Positions 31,996 to 43,040 of a DNA stretch of 64,000 nucleotides are shown piece by piece. The DNA comes from Dermacentor variabilis. Lineage: Eukaryota > Arthropoda > Arachnida > Ixodida > Ixodidae. Position 1 is the stretch's first letter; each line of letters opens with the position of its first letter. The notes beneath the pieces are model-generated. The model saw nothing but the letters and a program-made list of their open reading frames with translations, did not search any database and was not told where the DNA came from. Made by a program: the position numbers and the translations under genes. The DNA is taken from the NCBI RefSeq assembly GCF_050947875.1, contig NC_134568.1, forward strand, positions 217,895,173 through 217,959,172, written 5' to 3'.

Positions 31996-34202
31996 AGTAT
32001 TTCACTGTATATTCAAGCAGCGAACCAAGCAGCATATGTTTGCATTCCTATTTTATTCATGGCAAGAATGACTGAGGCAGGATTCACGAGGTTTTCTTTC
32101 TTTTCTTATAACATCTGAGTCATATGCTGCATTGACCGGCGCCTTCGGTCTGACTTCGCAGACTGCCATACAAGTGCTGCTTCTATAGAATTATTATTTT
32201 CGTATATGAAGGGCCCGTGAATCGCAGCGCGAGCCATAAAGGCGCGCCTACCATAGCCCGAGCAAAGGGTGGAGGTATCGCTTTGTCCTTTTCAGCGCCT
32301 ATCAGTCTCTTGGTGGACGACTGCTTTTAACCTTGATAAAAATGAATAGAGGGCACTTCATGCTGCGCTGTGATATATTATCTCTCATGATATCGCGAGA
32401 AAATGATCCGGCTGCCAGCGTGAACGGTAATTAACCCCTCAGCGAGGGGGCGGAATTTTTCCTAAGTAGCTCTCGACCGCTCGGGGCATGTGCCCTGGCT
32501 TGTCGCTTTCCTATAGCGATGAAAGTTCGCGCCACGGTCGGCGTCGAGCCGAGATCAGCAAGATAAACAGGCACCGTATCTCGTGTTGTCATGCTTCTTT
32601 TTCTGCATGGCGCCGCGCGAATGCAATTTCGGAGGCCCGTGTGGACCACAATTTGCATTGAACACTCGACAGGATGCGATTGGTACCATCCCGAAACTGC
32701 AACCGTTCTCGCCGTCCGAGGTTAATGCGTATGTCAGCACCTCTCAGCGCTTCTCGCCTACTGCAGGAGAGGCTCAGAGAGTTAATGTTGGTGCATCAAG
32801 TACCCTTATTGAAGGTTTATGTGAAATATTGCTTTTTTTAGCACGTAAAACAATCTTTTAGCATAGTTTTGCGAGCAAATAAAATAGAAAAAAAAGATGT
32901 TTCGTGTGATATACTGGATTCTGTATTACCTTCCTATCAAAACCTGGCGTAAGTTGGAATATTCCGCTATTTTAATCTGGACATCACGTGGCATTGACTA
33001 GAGATAAAAAGGCCAGAAAAACGTGGCAACATTCAAAGAGAAATATATTGTTCGTTCCTATTTTTTCCCAGCAGAGGTGAAAGGGAACAGACATCCGATA
33101 TTTTATAACATCATATTCAAGTCTTATAAATAAGTGTTATAGAAATCCACCTTTATAGAAACGGTTACCTCACAGTAATCTCAACCAGTGGCACGTAGCA
33201 TGCAAAGGTTGGTTAAAAAAAAAAGAAAATACGAAGAACCATCAATTTATACTTTTACTTCAGGTCCCACAATTCCGTCCAGAACAAAATTTAGACACAT
33301 CTATCTCTTGGACCAACTGACTCTTGGGCTCGGCAAAGCAAATTGGATCTATCGACCCGGCGGTGAGACATTTGCGCCAATCAAACGCTCACACCTCTGA
33401 CATGTAGGCACATACGACCATCACCTTCCAACTGCGAATCAAATTGGTACCAGTTCCAAATTCCACGCGTAAAACTTCTCAACAGGATCTGAGACGAACG
33501 AGTTTGAAGGATTGCTTGCGTGTTGTGCAACCTGGATGTCGAGACCGTCTCAACAAATGCTATTGATCACATACTGCCACGTCCAGACAGGCACAGTATT
33601 CTTGCAACAAAATATTTCATTCATGTGGCGTAAATGTTTTGAGTATTACTAGAGAAAACGAACGCTAAGTTTTCTGTTCTTGAATTTCGGCTCAAACCTC
33701 ACAATCGGTGCGTCAGTGGGATGTCAAGGATTGCCAAGTATTTCCTCGTATTTGAATCATTTCGGAACCAGAAAACATCTCGTGACTTGCTAAACTGAAT
33801 CGGTGAGGTTTATTATTATTATTTTTTATGAAGTGTAGTCCTTCTGTGCAATCTTCACTAATCACTAATCAATTGTAATCGTGAAGTCGCTGTCAAAATA
33901 CATAGATGATTTCACGACGAGTTGGCGTGAAAGGTCGTCACAGGGCTTTTGATTTTGCTTCTTCTTTGTCATAGCAAGCCTCCTCTCATGGGAAGAGCTG
34001 TTTTCTTATTGGATAAGCATAATTTATTATTACAGGTAATATCAATAATATTTTTGGCGTCTTTTTAACCACCGACCCTGATGTAATTTCTGATATATTC
34101 GGGAAGTCGCTCTGGTCACAGCATGATTAGTGGTGACGGATGTATACTAAAAAGGAAATAAGGAGCTACTTCATCAGACATTCCACTTTGTGAAGCTAGA
34201 TG
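31994..34202. other. No recognisable gene
   Basis: About 2.2 kb, mostly AT-rich, with only short motif-free ORFs such as 32583-32861 and 33188-33400. No repeat end or splice structure I can support. Confidence 0.3.
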
Positions 34203-34648
34203 AACAGCGAAGCTGTGTAGCACACGACAAATAGGTGACACAGAATTTTGAATAAAGGTACGAACACGTTTGTTGTCTTGATCGGTGGTCATGGTGACGA
34301 AAGGTACGCACACACCTTCGTTTTTATGTATTCGTGTTCATTCGGGTTTTATATTCGTTATACACATTCATTATATGTTTCGTGTTTTCATTTCACGACA
34401 TACTCAGGCAAAGAACTTGACACCGAAACCACCGCGCCGGCTGCCAGTGGGCCGGTGCCGTCAGAGCCTTGGCAGAGGGAGGGACATTATGGGAGCGCTG
34501 GCAGGATGAGCGGCAACGGAGCCAGATGTGGAAGAAGACGACGATCATCAGCAGTGGCACGAGCCACTGCTGATGATGATAGTTTTTGCTCGCACACATC
34601 AAAAATTTCACAGAACTCTAGCCATAAACAGCTTCGCTGTAAAAAAAA
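34203..34648. repeat. MITE candidate with ACAGCGAAGCTGT ends
   Basis: The left end reads ACAGCGAAGCTGTG and the right end AAACAGCTTCGCTGTAAAAA, its reverse complement, 446 bp apart. Single copies of this end occur at 23597 and 53772 and a variant at 21150, showing a dispersed family. Inside is a perfect hairpin, arms 34544-34558 and 34563-34577 around a 4-nt loop. No ORF of a transposase. The end palindrome is short, so the boundary pairing is not certain. Confidence 0.4.
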
Positions 34649-35005
34649 AGTTACGTATGGTGTTGTGAGCTACCTCCCTCTTTTTTCTGAGTGCTTTTCG
34701 GACAGCCACTCATCATAAACAGTGGGGGGAAAAGCTGGAGCGTGGTAAAGAAAAAAAAAGTTGCATCTGATAGGTCTGCGGATAATTATGACAAAACCAT
34801 GATCCCCCCTCTCTTATTGTGGTTCCTTCTGTCCATTGTGCCGCTCTGCAAAGTATACTTTATATCAATGCATGCACCTTCGTTGGCTCTAAAACTTCGG
34901 CCAGTCCTATTAGTACGAAGAAACGTCTTCACGGAAAGTCGGATAGGAACCCCCCTTTCAGAATCCTGGCTTAAGTGCGATGGGTCGCAGAAGTGCGATT
35001 GGTCT

Positions 35006-35120
35006 GCATGTGTAACATGATTAATTATGGCATGACTACCTTATACTCCCGCTTACCGCTGCCAACCTCTCCTTCGAACTACACAAGCAAGACCCCTAAC
35101 ACTGTCCTGCCGGCATATGT
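35006..35120 (+). repeat. 115-bp direct repeat, copy 1
   Basis: Matches 36365-36479 over the same length with about a dozen differences; shared ends are GCATGTGTA(A/G)CATGATT and CTGTCCTGCCGGCATATGT. The two copies bracket the LINE RT remnant at 35760-36290. Confidence 0.75.
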
Positions 35121-35759
35121 AAACTTGGTTTCATCATATTAACCTCTAAACGTACGCAGAGTAAGTGTGTACCGTCTGATACCAGGATCACGGTTATAAT
35201 ATTGAAGGTATCGACAGCCATTGTTTGCAACTGTTCGTCATAAATGAGGATTTCTCGTCCGTGCTTCGAAATAAGCCAAAAAACGTTCGTCGTGTAATGA
35301 ATATCCGTAGCCACTCTGATGCCATTCTCGAAAATGGCAGCAAGAAGGCATTTCTAAATTTCAACCTCACAGAACGTATCAATATGGCTTTCATATCTGT
35401 TTCATATCATATCATATCTGTCACATACGGACATCCACTTATATCCTGATATGAGCTTTTTCACTTACGCGCCTATAGCAGAGGAAATCTTTTATTAAAA
35501 TGAGATTTCTTATTTATTAAATATTTTAAATTTTGAACCGCTTCTCACTATATTACAAATAATAACAAAATATTTAAGAAATATCGCCCAGCCTGAGTTC
35601 TGTCTTATCCCGCTTTTTTTTTTCTCTTGCAGTCTTTATGCCCTAACATCGTTCCTCATAAGTGGCGTGTTGCTAATTCTCTCTTTTAAGGCTGAATATT
35701 TTAATTATAGCCGCAAATATATTTAGGTAGTACCATCTGCAAGCTCTATCAAGTAATAA
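35121..35759. other. No recognisable gene
   Basis: AT-rich interval between the first direct repeat and the LINE fragment. CATATCATATC is locally repeated at about 35400-35425. No motif-bearing ORF. Confidence 0.3.
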
Positions 35760-36290
35760 ATTACCTTGAAGATCATGGCTTCATCCTCAAGTATCTGCTG
35801 TGCGAAACACAGCCCCTTGTCAGTTCATTCATTTCATTGTGTGGTCCTATATACTATGTGCATGTGCTTACAGCTTGGATGGAATTTTCATTGACTTCTC
35901 CAAAGCTTTCAAGCGCATCTGTCACCACAGAGTGCTACTAAATTTAGCAAGGCGTATTCTTTACCCTGATGTGCTTACACGAATGTAGGAGTTCCTGTAT
36001 TTTCAAAAGAGGGAACATGTGTTAATAATTATAATTCTCTCAGCCGCGTAGCGTGTCTCAAGGTAGCCTAATCGGTCTCTTGTTAGTTATCACCTGTACA
36101 AACGACTCACTTGCCTGTGTTTCTTTCCGCTTTAGATTATTCGCTGACAGTTGTGTCGTTTATCATTTTTCCGTGACACATATTGCCTGGAGTTACAAAA
36201 CGATCTGGACGCATAAAATGATTATGGAGCCTCCGGACTTATGGTCTCACAATTTTCTAAACCAAAGCTATGTCTTTCAGTAATCGTACT
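35760..36290 (+). pseudogene. Jockey/CR1-type LINE reverse transcriptase remnant
   Basis: In changing frames the plus strand reads GIFIDFSKAFKRICHHRVLL (motif A; catalytic Asp of IDF kept), then SQGSLIGLLLVI, then RFRLFADSCVVYH where FADD is expected, so the second Asp of the YADD-type box is Ser. Such motifs are typical of Jockey/CR1 LINEs. About 150 codons of RT core remain, with several indels and stops. There is no endonuclease or 3' tail. Direct repeats of 115 bp lie on both sides. Confidence 0.75.
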
Positions 36291-36364
36291 TCATGGTTAC
36301 AAACCGCTTACAAAGTAGATAACCAACCGGACGAACTTACCTGCACATAAAACTATATTGGTAT

Positions 36365-36479
36365 GCATGTGTAGCATGATTTATTATGGCATGACTGCAT
36401 TACACTCCCGCTTGCCGCTGCCAAGCACTCCTTCGGACTAAGCAAGCAAGACCCCTAACACTGTCCTGCCGGCATATGT
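36365..36479 (+). repeat. 115-bp direct repeat, copy 2
   Basis: Second copy of the repeat at 35006-35120; same length, starting 1359 bp downstream. Confidence 0.75.
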
Positions 36480-36483
36480 GGGG

Positions 36484-36597
36484 GCACGGTAAAAAAAAAA
36501 TATACAGGTGACCAAAATCATCCGGAGTCCCCCACTATGGCGTGCCTCATCATCATATCGTGGTTTGCGCTCGTAAACGCCCACAATTTACTTTTTG
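36484..36597 (+). repeat. 3' fragment of a tRNA-derived tick SINE
   Basis: Landmarks GGTGACCAAAATCATCCGGA, GTCCCCCACTATGGCGTGCC and TCATATCGTGG are the body and tail of the SINE found at 42801-43040 and 52580-52690. The tRNA-like head is missing. Confidence 0.7.
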
Positions 36598-37833
36598 GTT
36601 GTTTAGCGTTGGAAGATCCTGAGTGAGTGATAATATTGCGGGAGACGAAGCTAATGTAGATCACAAGTCGCCGAGTTTACAAGAACGCCTATTTGCAACC
36701 AGCGCTGAAATTTCAGATGCGACCAACATCGCCGTATCACACAGCCTAGCAAGTGGAGGAAACAGTTTTAAGTAGCACATACTGCGGTTTCGCGTCAGCA
36801 GACTGACTGCTTGTCTTGAGTCACATCTGTGCTGCTTCTGATCTGAATGGGCATCGGGAGGCTAGAACGTAGGAGCGCATGCTTTCCTCGCAACACCCAT
36901 AACCGGGAATCGAGCTTGGCTCGATGCATTGGGCTGAAGCGAATGTTGATGCAGGCGCGCGTCAGTTGTCGCTCAAAATGTCGGGTCGTTTTCGTAGCCT
37001 CCCAGTACCGGAAGGTGCCAGCATGTTTAGTTGCGCACTGAAACTGCCGTAGCGCTTACTGGGAAGCGCTGGTTCCACATAGTACAGCTTTCAGAGACGC
37101 TGGCGCAGTTGTGAAACAAAGAAAGAAAGAAGAAAAAAAAAGAAAAAAAAAGCATCTGACTGTTGCAACGGCGTCAAGCTGTGTTGTACCTTCGATCACA
37201 ACGCCATGATGAAATGGGTTTGCAACACGGCCGGCACTGACATTCGACGCGACCGGAAGACGCCGAAGGTCGGCATACGTGCGTCGCAACGTGTTGTCGA
37301 GACCGTGCAGTTTCGCACGTGCATCTGCACTGTTCCTACCCTTTCCTAGCCTGCGACAAGGGCAAAAAGGTGGAAAAGGGCGCGTTTTTTCACTCCTCCC
37401 CGCGGCTCTGGTACTGAAGCCCCCGCGATGGCTGTAAGAGTACAGGAGGAGTGACGCGGCTAAAGCAGTTTTGCATCACATTTTTGCTGCGCAGCTGAAG
37501 GTGTGTGCAGCGTAGGCATGATCCTCAAAGACGTAAGTTTCATTTTCGTCCTATACAGCGACTTCGTTTGCGGCGGCACTTTAACGAAAGTTGCCATTAA
37601 CGCGCATCTGTGAGCCTTGGCCATTTCTTGCTCGGCTTTCTCTGCATTTCTGCGTATGCGTCGATTGCCGGTATGTTAAGAAGATTGTGTTCGCGTGCAC
37701 TGATTATTGACTTATTAGAATGACTTACTAGAAGAAAACAGCGACAGAAAGAAACGCAGAGAGCAAGGCTAAGGCACGAAGAGCTGAACTAACAGCCATT
37801 GTGTCGGTTGCTTTTCCGCTTCTTATATAAACA
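36598..37833. other. No recognisable gene
   Basis: About 1.2 kb including an A-rich run at 37120-37152. ORFs up to 77 codons lack motifs. Confidence 0.3.
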
Positions 37834-38115
37834 CCGGATGTTTCAGCGAGAACTTTAAAAAATTTTACAGGTTGCCTGTGGCAGATAACACAATCATAGT
37901 TCATGATCCAGTTTACTCGAACAGGCGGGCATTACTTGCAAAAAAAAAATTGAAATTCATAATCGACGAATTTTTGTTAATTATGCGATTATGCATTTCA
38001 ATTTCTTGCGCAAGTAGTGTCCGCCACTTCGAGTAGAGCACCTCATCAACTAGAATTGTGCTATCTACCACAGGCAATCGTTAAGAATTTTTGAAAGTGT
38101 TGCTGAAACACCCGG
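37834..38115. repeat. Foldback/MITE family A, short copy (282 bp)
   Basis: Left end CCGGATGTTTCAGCGAGAAC and right end (reverse complement) CCGGGTGTTTCAGCAACACT; both arms continue through GTTGCCTGTGGCAGATAACA and equivalents. It keeps about 130 bp per arm and lacks the inner palindrome of the 998-1655 copy. Flanking TA on both sides fits a TA target duplication. Confidence 0.8.
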
Positions 38116-38139
38116 TATGTATAGTATGCATAACAAACC

Positions 38140-38500
38140 GTGCGTGTCACTATAGGAAGGGCCGCTACATGGAATGTCAAAAGTCAAGTGACCACCGACG
38201 ACTCCAAGATGAAAGATACGAAGACTCTTTTCCGATCAAGCTTAGTGATGAGACGCCCTTACGCAATTGTCGTACACCCCGCAAAATTGTCAATTCTTCT
38301 ACGTTTCGTTCTCCTCATTCCCTGTAGTCTGTTAAAATGCGGCAATGCCCAAAGTTCGGTATGCAACCACATTCTTTGCAATGACCAATCGGTGCATATA
38401 TGCGCTTTAATAGATATGCGTGATCATACAGGCGTTCAATAAAACATCTGCCCGTCTATGCAAAATAAGCGCCTGCACGGCGCTTATTTGGCGACGCCCC
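38140..38500 (-). pseudogene. Penelope-like element endonuclease remnant, copy a
   Basis: The minus strand reads TGRCFIERLYDHAYLLKR, then CKECGCIPNFGHCRIL, then REGERNVEEL-type and LRKGVSSLSLIGKE segments (with frame changes and one stop). These correspond to the GIY-YIG-type endonuclease of Penelope-like elements, whose conserved Cys-Gly-Arg-Cys-Tyr, Thr-Gly-Arg-Cys and Cys-x-x-Cys-x-Cys signatures are visible. The N-terminal GIY part is destroyed. It lies head-to-head with copy b. Confidence 0.7.
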
Positions 38501-38879
38501 TTACACGGCCACATCCTTGCATTCAACGTACTTGACAGTGCACTTCTTCTCACCCTTTACGTTTTTCTACCTGTGACTGTTTACATATTGTGGATACAGC
38601 CCCCAATTAGTTCAGAACGTTGAAGATGAGCTGCCCTACCGCTTTCGCGACTATCATTTAATCAGGCACCGTTTTGCGAACCTACAGTATTACGTACGGT
38701 AAGAAGCCTACTGTTGCCATTATACCCTACGTTGCCAATATGGTGTATCATGTATGTAAAGATAATCGCGAAAGCGCTAGTGCAGGTCGTGTTCAGTATA
38801 CCGAACAAATTGGGGGCTCTATGCACAAAAGTAAACAGTAACAGGCAAAAAAAAATCTAAAATGGGAATAGAAGTGGGC
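38501..38879. other. Inverted spacer between the two Penelope-like endonuclease fragments
   Basis: Left half (38501-38700) and right half (38715-38879) are diverged reverse complements: CACGGCCACATCCTTG, GTGACTGTTTAC and CCCCCAATT occur left, and their inverse counterparts right. The symmetry centre is near 38705. Confidence 0.65.
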
Positions 38880-39240
38880 GAACATGTACGTCGACTACAA
38901 GGATGTGGCCATGCATGGTATCCCGCCGCCATGCGGGCGCTGTTATTTAAGACAGTCGGGCCGATGTATTACCGAACGCCTGCGTGAGCATGCGTATTCA
39001 TTAAAGGGCATACTACGCCCGTTGGTCTTTGCAAAGACTGCGGTTGCATACCGAACTTTGGGCATTGCCGTATTTTAACAAGCTATTTGAATGTCCTACG
39101 TACCGTGACGAGAGTATTTCTTTTAAACGCCTAATGGACACGGTTTGCCATGATCCACTAACGTTACCTAGCATCTTAGGTTCAATTGCCGGCCCTTCAA
39201 AACAGCGGCGGGTCTTCGATTTATTGTTCCAATGCCTATG
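38880..39240 (+). pseudogene. Penelope-like element endonuclease remnant, copy b
   Basis: The plus strand encodes MHGIPPPCGRCYLRQSGRC, ITERLREHAYSLKG and, after one frameshift, LCKDCGCIPNFGHCRIL. These are the linker Cys pair, catalytic Arg region and downstream Cys cluster of Penelope-like GIY-YIG endonucleases. Stop codons follow (about 39125). Copy a is its inverted partner; copy c (39770) preserves the following C-terminal part. Confidence 0.75.
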
Positions 39241-39477
39241 AGAAATTGGCCTTCTCAGGAACCTTTAAAGATCCCCTTTATGATAAAGAAAAGCCTGAAT
39301 GCACCCGTCGTCTCACCTGTAAATATCATTATCAGGTTCACCCAAGCATCTCATATTTATCTTTTTGCTTCCCCCCTCCCAAGCTCCTCTGATATATTTT
39401 AACCCCCTCCCCCTCCGCTGTACATAGTAACATGTCAGCGGTTGCATACACTCCAGCAAAAATCTGTTTTATAAGAG

Positions 39478-39480
<3 letters not shown>

Positions 39481-39526
<46 letters not shown>
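39481..39526. repeat. (CT)n microsatellite
   Basis: Twenty-three uninterrupted CT units. Confidence 0.95.
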
Positions 39527-39527
<1 letters not shown>

Positions 39528-39769
39528 AAGCCCCGATCACACGGAACAAGTCCAACGGATTTCCCGCGTTGGGGCCAGCCGGCGTCAAACGGCGTTAGCT
39601 GGCGTTGCCAAGAACAGCGAAATGCTGAGGGCTACGCTTGCCCGACGCCGAAGTGCGGTCGTGCCAGATCAGTGACAATGCATGATAATCGGCTGATGAC
39701 GCGAGACGCCGTCCGGCGCCGACACTAAGAATCCGCCAGAAACTTGTTCGCTATGGTTGGGTCTTAAGT

Positions 39770-40010
39770 AGTTGCAAAGATATAGAAAGAACAGAAGATT
39801 TCGCGAAGAGGCGACAAGTGTGTAACTGCGCCATCTCTAAACTTGCCGGGAAAATAATGTTCGTAGCTTTTACTTCGAAGTTGTCGGTAGTCACTTGCTT
39901 TGAAACGTTGTACGATGTTTTCATTTGTATAGTGGCACGTACACTTTACGTGCCTTTCAAAAAGCGGACAAGCAATGAACGTGGTGGTTATTAGTTCAGC
40001 CATTTCAGCT
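39770..40010 (+). pseudogene. Penelope-like element endonuclease C-terminus, copy c
   Basis: RGDKCVTAPSLNLPGK on the plus strand aligns with LRKGVSSLSLIGKE of copy a, and the following 130 bp align at nucleotide level with the reverse complement of 38145-38215. This is the C-terminal end plus 3' UTR of the same Penelope-like family. It may be the far part of copy b separated by a rearrangement, since both are on +. Confidence 0.5.
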
Positions 40011-40993
40011 CTTCATTATGTCTGAATCTTGCCTTCTGTGTCTCTTTCACGCGCTGTTTTTCATAATATTTAGAGGAACGTGCGATCGTGTGGACGTTAT
40101 CATCAGGTCGTGCCTACAGCACGAACTGATGATAATCACCTCCGTTATCGGTGACCTTACACGTGTGCACGGCGCCGAACCGACAGCGATAAGAGGCAGC
40201 GTCGAGCACTCGTTGCACTCGCCATTCTCATCTTACACTGACGGGACAGTAAGAAACTCGTGGCCTGTCACACCACTGAGAATATATTATACAAGAGCCA
40301 CTAAGATAAAATAAGATTTTGAGCGCACGAATGGTGTCGTTCGTTATCTGGGAAGGCTGGCGTCTCTTTCTCTTTGGTGTTTTCTTTTTTTCTCTTTCCG
40401 ATAAACTTACTGAAAACAATACCCTGCAAAACAACAACAACAAAGAAACAAGAAGCTGATCGCCGATGAACGTCAACCGCGTCCCTTACTGCAATGTATA
40501 AACTCTAGTGGACTCTCCGCGTGACGTCATAGCTCAAGAACGCGCCGGTCGTCTTTCATGCCCTCGCCCCTCTCCAGCTTGTCGCTAATGGGCGCGAGCA
40601 CACGGAGGCAGCGGTGTCCTATTCTATCATTTCTATTCACTGTCGGGGAACGGCGAGGGCGTTATTAAAAAGGTTTCGCTTGTCCGTAAACATCATATCA
40701 ATTACCGATTACCGGGTTACCGGAGCCGTGAACGCCACGAGAATGAGCGAAGGTTTAGGGACTTTACAGTGACATAGAGTTACTGCGTAGACTCCTCCTA
40801 GGTAGCATATACAGCAACTCTGCCGTGACAAAGGTGCGTAGCGGCATCTTGTGAAGCCTTGTCCAACTGTAATTCGTTTCAAACGTTTTTGTGTTGCGTG
40901 GGTGCTCTAGTCCAAATAAAATATAAAATCATAAAACGTTATCTGTTATGTCGCCTCCAACGGTTTAAACCAGCAGTTAAGTCATTGCGGTAT
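40011..40993. other. No gene; one 17-bp-arm hairpin
   Basis: An inverted repeat with arms 40097-40113 and 40119-40135 (one mismatch, 5-nt loop) starts TTATCATCAG. The rest has short ORFs without motifs. Confidence 0.4.
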
Positions 40994-41567
40994 TAAAGCG
41001 ACAGCGTTAAGGGCCGCCTGTGTCAGAAACTCTGGTGTCAGCGTCGGCGGCGTTGTCCGTTGGAAAAAAAAAACCACCGCGAACCATGCATCCCGAACCA
41101 CGCAGGCCCTCCGCGTGGCGCATAGACGTTACTGAACTAATTGAATTTCTCAAAGTAAAACGTGCCAGAAAATTCGTAAGGTACAACTTACACGCAACCT
41201 GCAGACATGATAGCGTCTGTCTGTAATTTGAATATACCAGAAAACATTATTCTGTTGCGCGCAAGCTCAAACACAAACCCCTTTTCCAGCTGCCGTTTGA
41301 AGTCTGCCTTAATAGCAGCGGCACGCCCCGCTCGGTTCCTTGCAACACCATCCAGATGGCGCTCGCCACCGCGCATCCGCGGCAGTTGTGGCGCCCGCCG
41401 CGGCAGGATAAGAAAAATCAAAGACCCTAAAGCTCGCCTATGTAACCGTTAAATATTACGGTTACATAAGCTGCAGTTGCCGGGAAGCGTGAGAAACAGT
41501 CAGTGATCTTTGAATGTTATGGCGTTCCACTCTTAAAGGCGAAGCTTAGGCGTCCTCCAAGTTGTTA
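40994..41567 (-). repeat. Interspersed repeat family B, copy 2
   Basis: Reverse-complement match of 18598-19210, with the same order of landmarks. It contains an extra short palindrome AACCGTTAAATATTACGGTTA near 41443-41463 that copy 1 lacks in recognisable form. Confidence 0.65.
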
Positions 41568-42800
41568 GCATTGTGTGCCCTCTGGTTAGAAACTGCGTCA
41601 CCAGATGTCACTACCAGCATTGTTGCTGCCCAACTGTCCGTAAAAAACTTAACGTACACCTTCTAGAAGTGCGAGGATTTTAAGGGGGCGGAAACATCAA
41701 CCGGTCAATAGTCGATGTTAGCGAAAGACGTTTAGAGCATTGGTCCAGATCAAAAAGCGAAAGACATTTAGATAACACGACCAGATCCGTTACAAGCATA
41801 GGTAGCGGTATGAGATAGACAGAGAAGTTTTGAGGAACAGAAAAAAGATGAAGCGGATGCATACAAAAATGCTAGAATGAAAAGCGTGTGTAGCATACCT
41901 GATTAACTGAAGTAGGCTAGGTGACTATTTGTCACCGCTCTGTTTCAAAGGTGATGTCATTAAATTGTCGTCATCATCAATCTGCCGAACACCTCTCGTA
42001 ACCCTGTATTCTTCCAACGCTAATACGTTTATGGACAAGCTAAACCTCTAGCTAAACGTAGCTAAACTCTATTAGAGTTTAGCTACGTAGAAAGTCGGTT
42101 CCGAAATAACTGCTACCGTTGCGTCAGTGGCTATTACGACCAAACCGACGACTGCAAATCGTACTTCTTGTACCATAATATCGTCTGCGTATCTGGTGTA
42201 ATCTAGGTTACAAGGCAAGTGGTCATCACGAGACCATGTGCTGGAAGAGTATCCTAAACCATGCGATCGCGGCTTCCCCTTACGATCTTGGGGCTATACG
42301 TATATATTTTTTATCGAATCAGTAAATCAGTAGCCATGGTCAGCATCGATCCACATGTAAGTTTCCCTTTAGTTTATCGATAATGTCGCCAAAGGAAGAA
42401 TACGCAGAAAGAAATGCAGCATGCCACTCATATGCATGTTATGTGTAACATTTGGTTTTTCCATAAAATTGTGCAGCGTTGATTCTTTTCCCATGTGATC
42501 TTTACTACACATGCCAGCTTGTATAAATGTGTGGCATACCTTTGGCAGGGTTCACTAGTGCAAACTCGTGAACACGGGAGCGGACAGCGCGAGTGATAAG
42601 ATGGACTACTTTGTGTATAAACATAAAACGATTGCGCGCGTACGCTGCACTTTGAGCATAAGCAGTCAAACAATGAAGAGCGATAGCTTCACCTTTGTGA
42701 GTTTGCCCCCCGTGGACCCAGCACTTCTGTCATACTTCGCCATGCGTAACATAAAGTTCGCTAATCCAACACTGCTTGTTTGCGGAGGTCATGTGTATGA
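41568..42800. other. No gene; one 15-bp-arm hairpin
   Basis: A perfect inverted repeat ACGTAGCTAAACTCT has arms 42056-42070 and 42074-42088 with a 3-nt loop. ORFs (for example 42428-42673 minus, 42568-42804 plus) lack recognisable motifs. Confidence 0.35.
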
Positions 42801-43040
42801 ATAAATTAAATTTCGGAGTCTTGCGTGCCAAAAAATGATCTGTTTGTGAGGCACGCCGCATAGAAGGGCACTCTAAATTAACTTTTACGACATGGGGTCC
42901 TTTAACGTGCACTGAAATCCAAGTGCACGAGCACTTTTGCGATTCGCCCCCACCGAAATGCGGCCGCTCCGGCCGGGATCGAAAGCGTTACCTCAATCTG
43001 AGCAGTAAAACGCTTAGCCACTCAGCTACGACGGTGGATA
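42801..43040 (-). repeat. tRNA-derived tick SINE, near full length
   Basis: On the minus strand the tRNA-like head has box A TAGCTGAGTGG (exact) and box B-like CTTTCGATCCC, followed by GGCCGGAGCGGCCGCATTTC, CACTTGGATTTCAGTGCACG, TTAAAGGACCCCATGTCG and a T-rich tail. This is the structure of a tRNA-derived ixodid SINE, about 240 bp. Fragments of the same body lie at 36484 and 52580. Confidence 0.8.

Noticed and set aside
31854..32075. 73-codon ORF rich in Ile-Tyr
   Set aside because: Translation of the (TA)n microsatellite.
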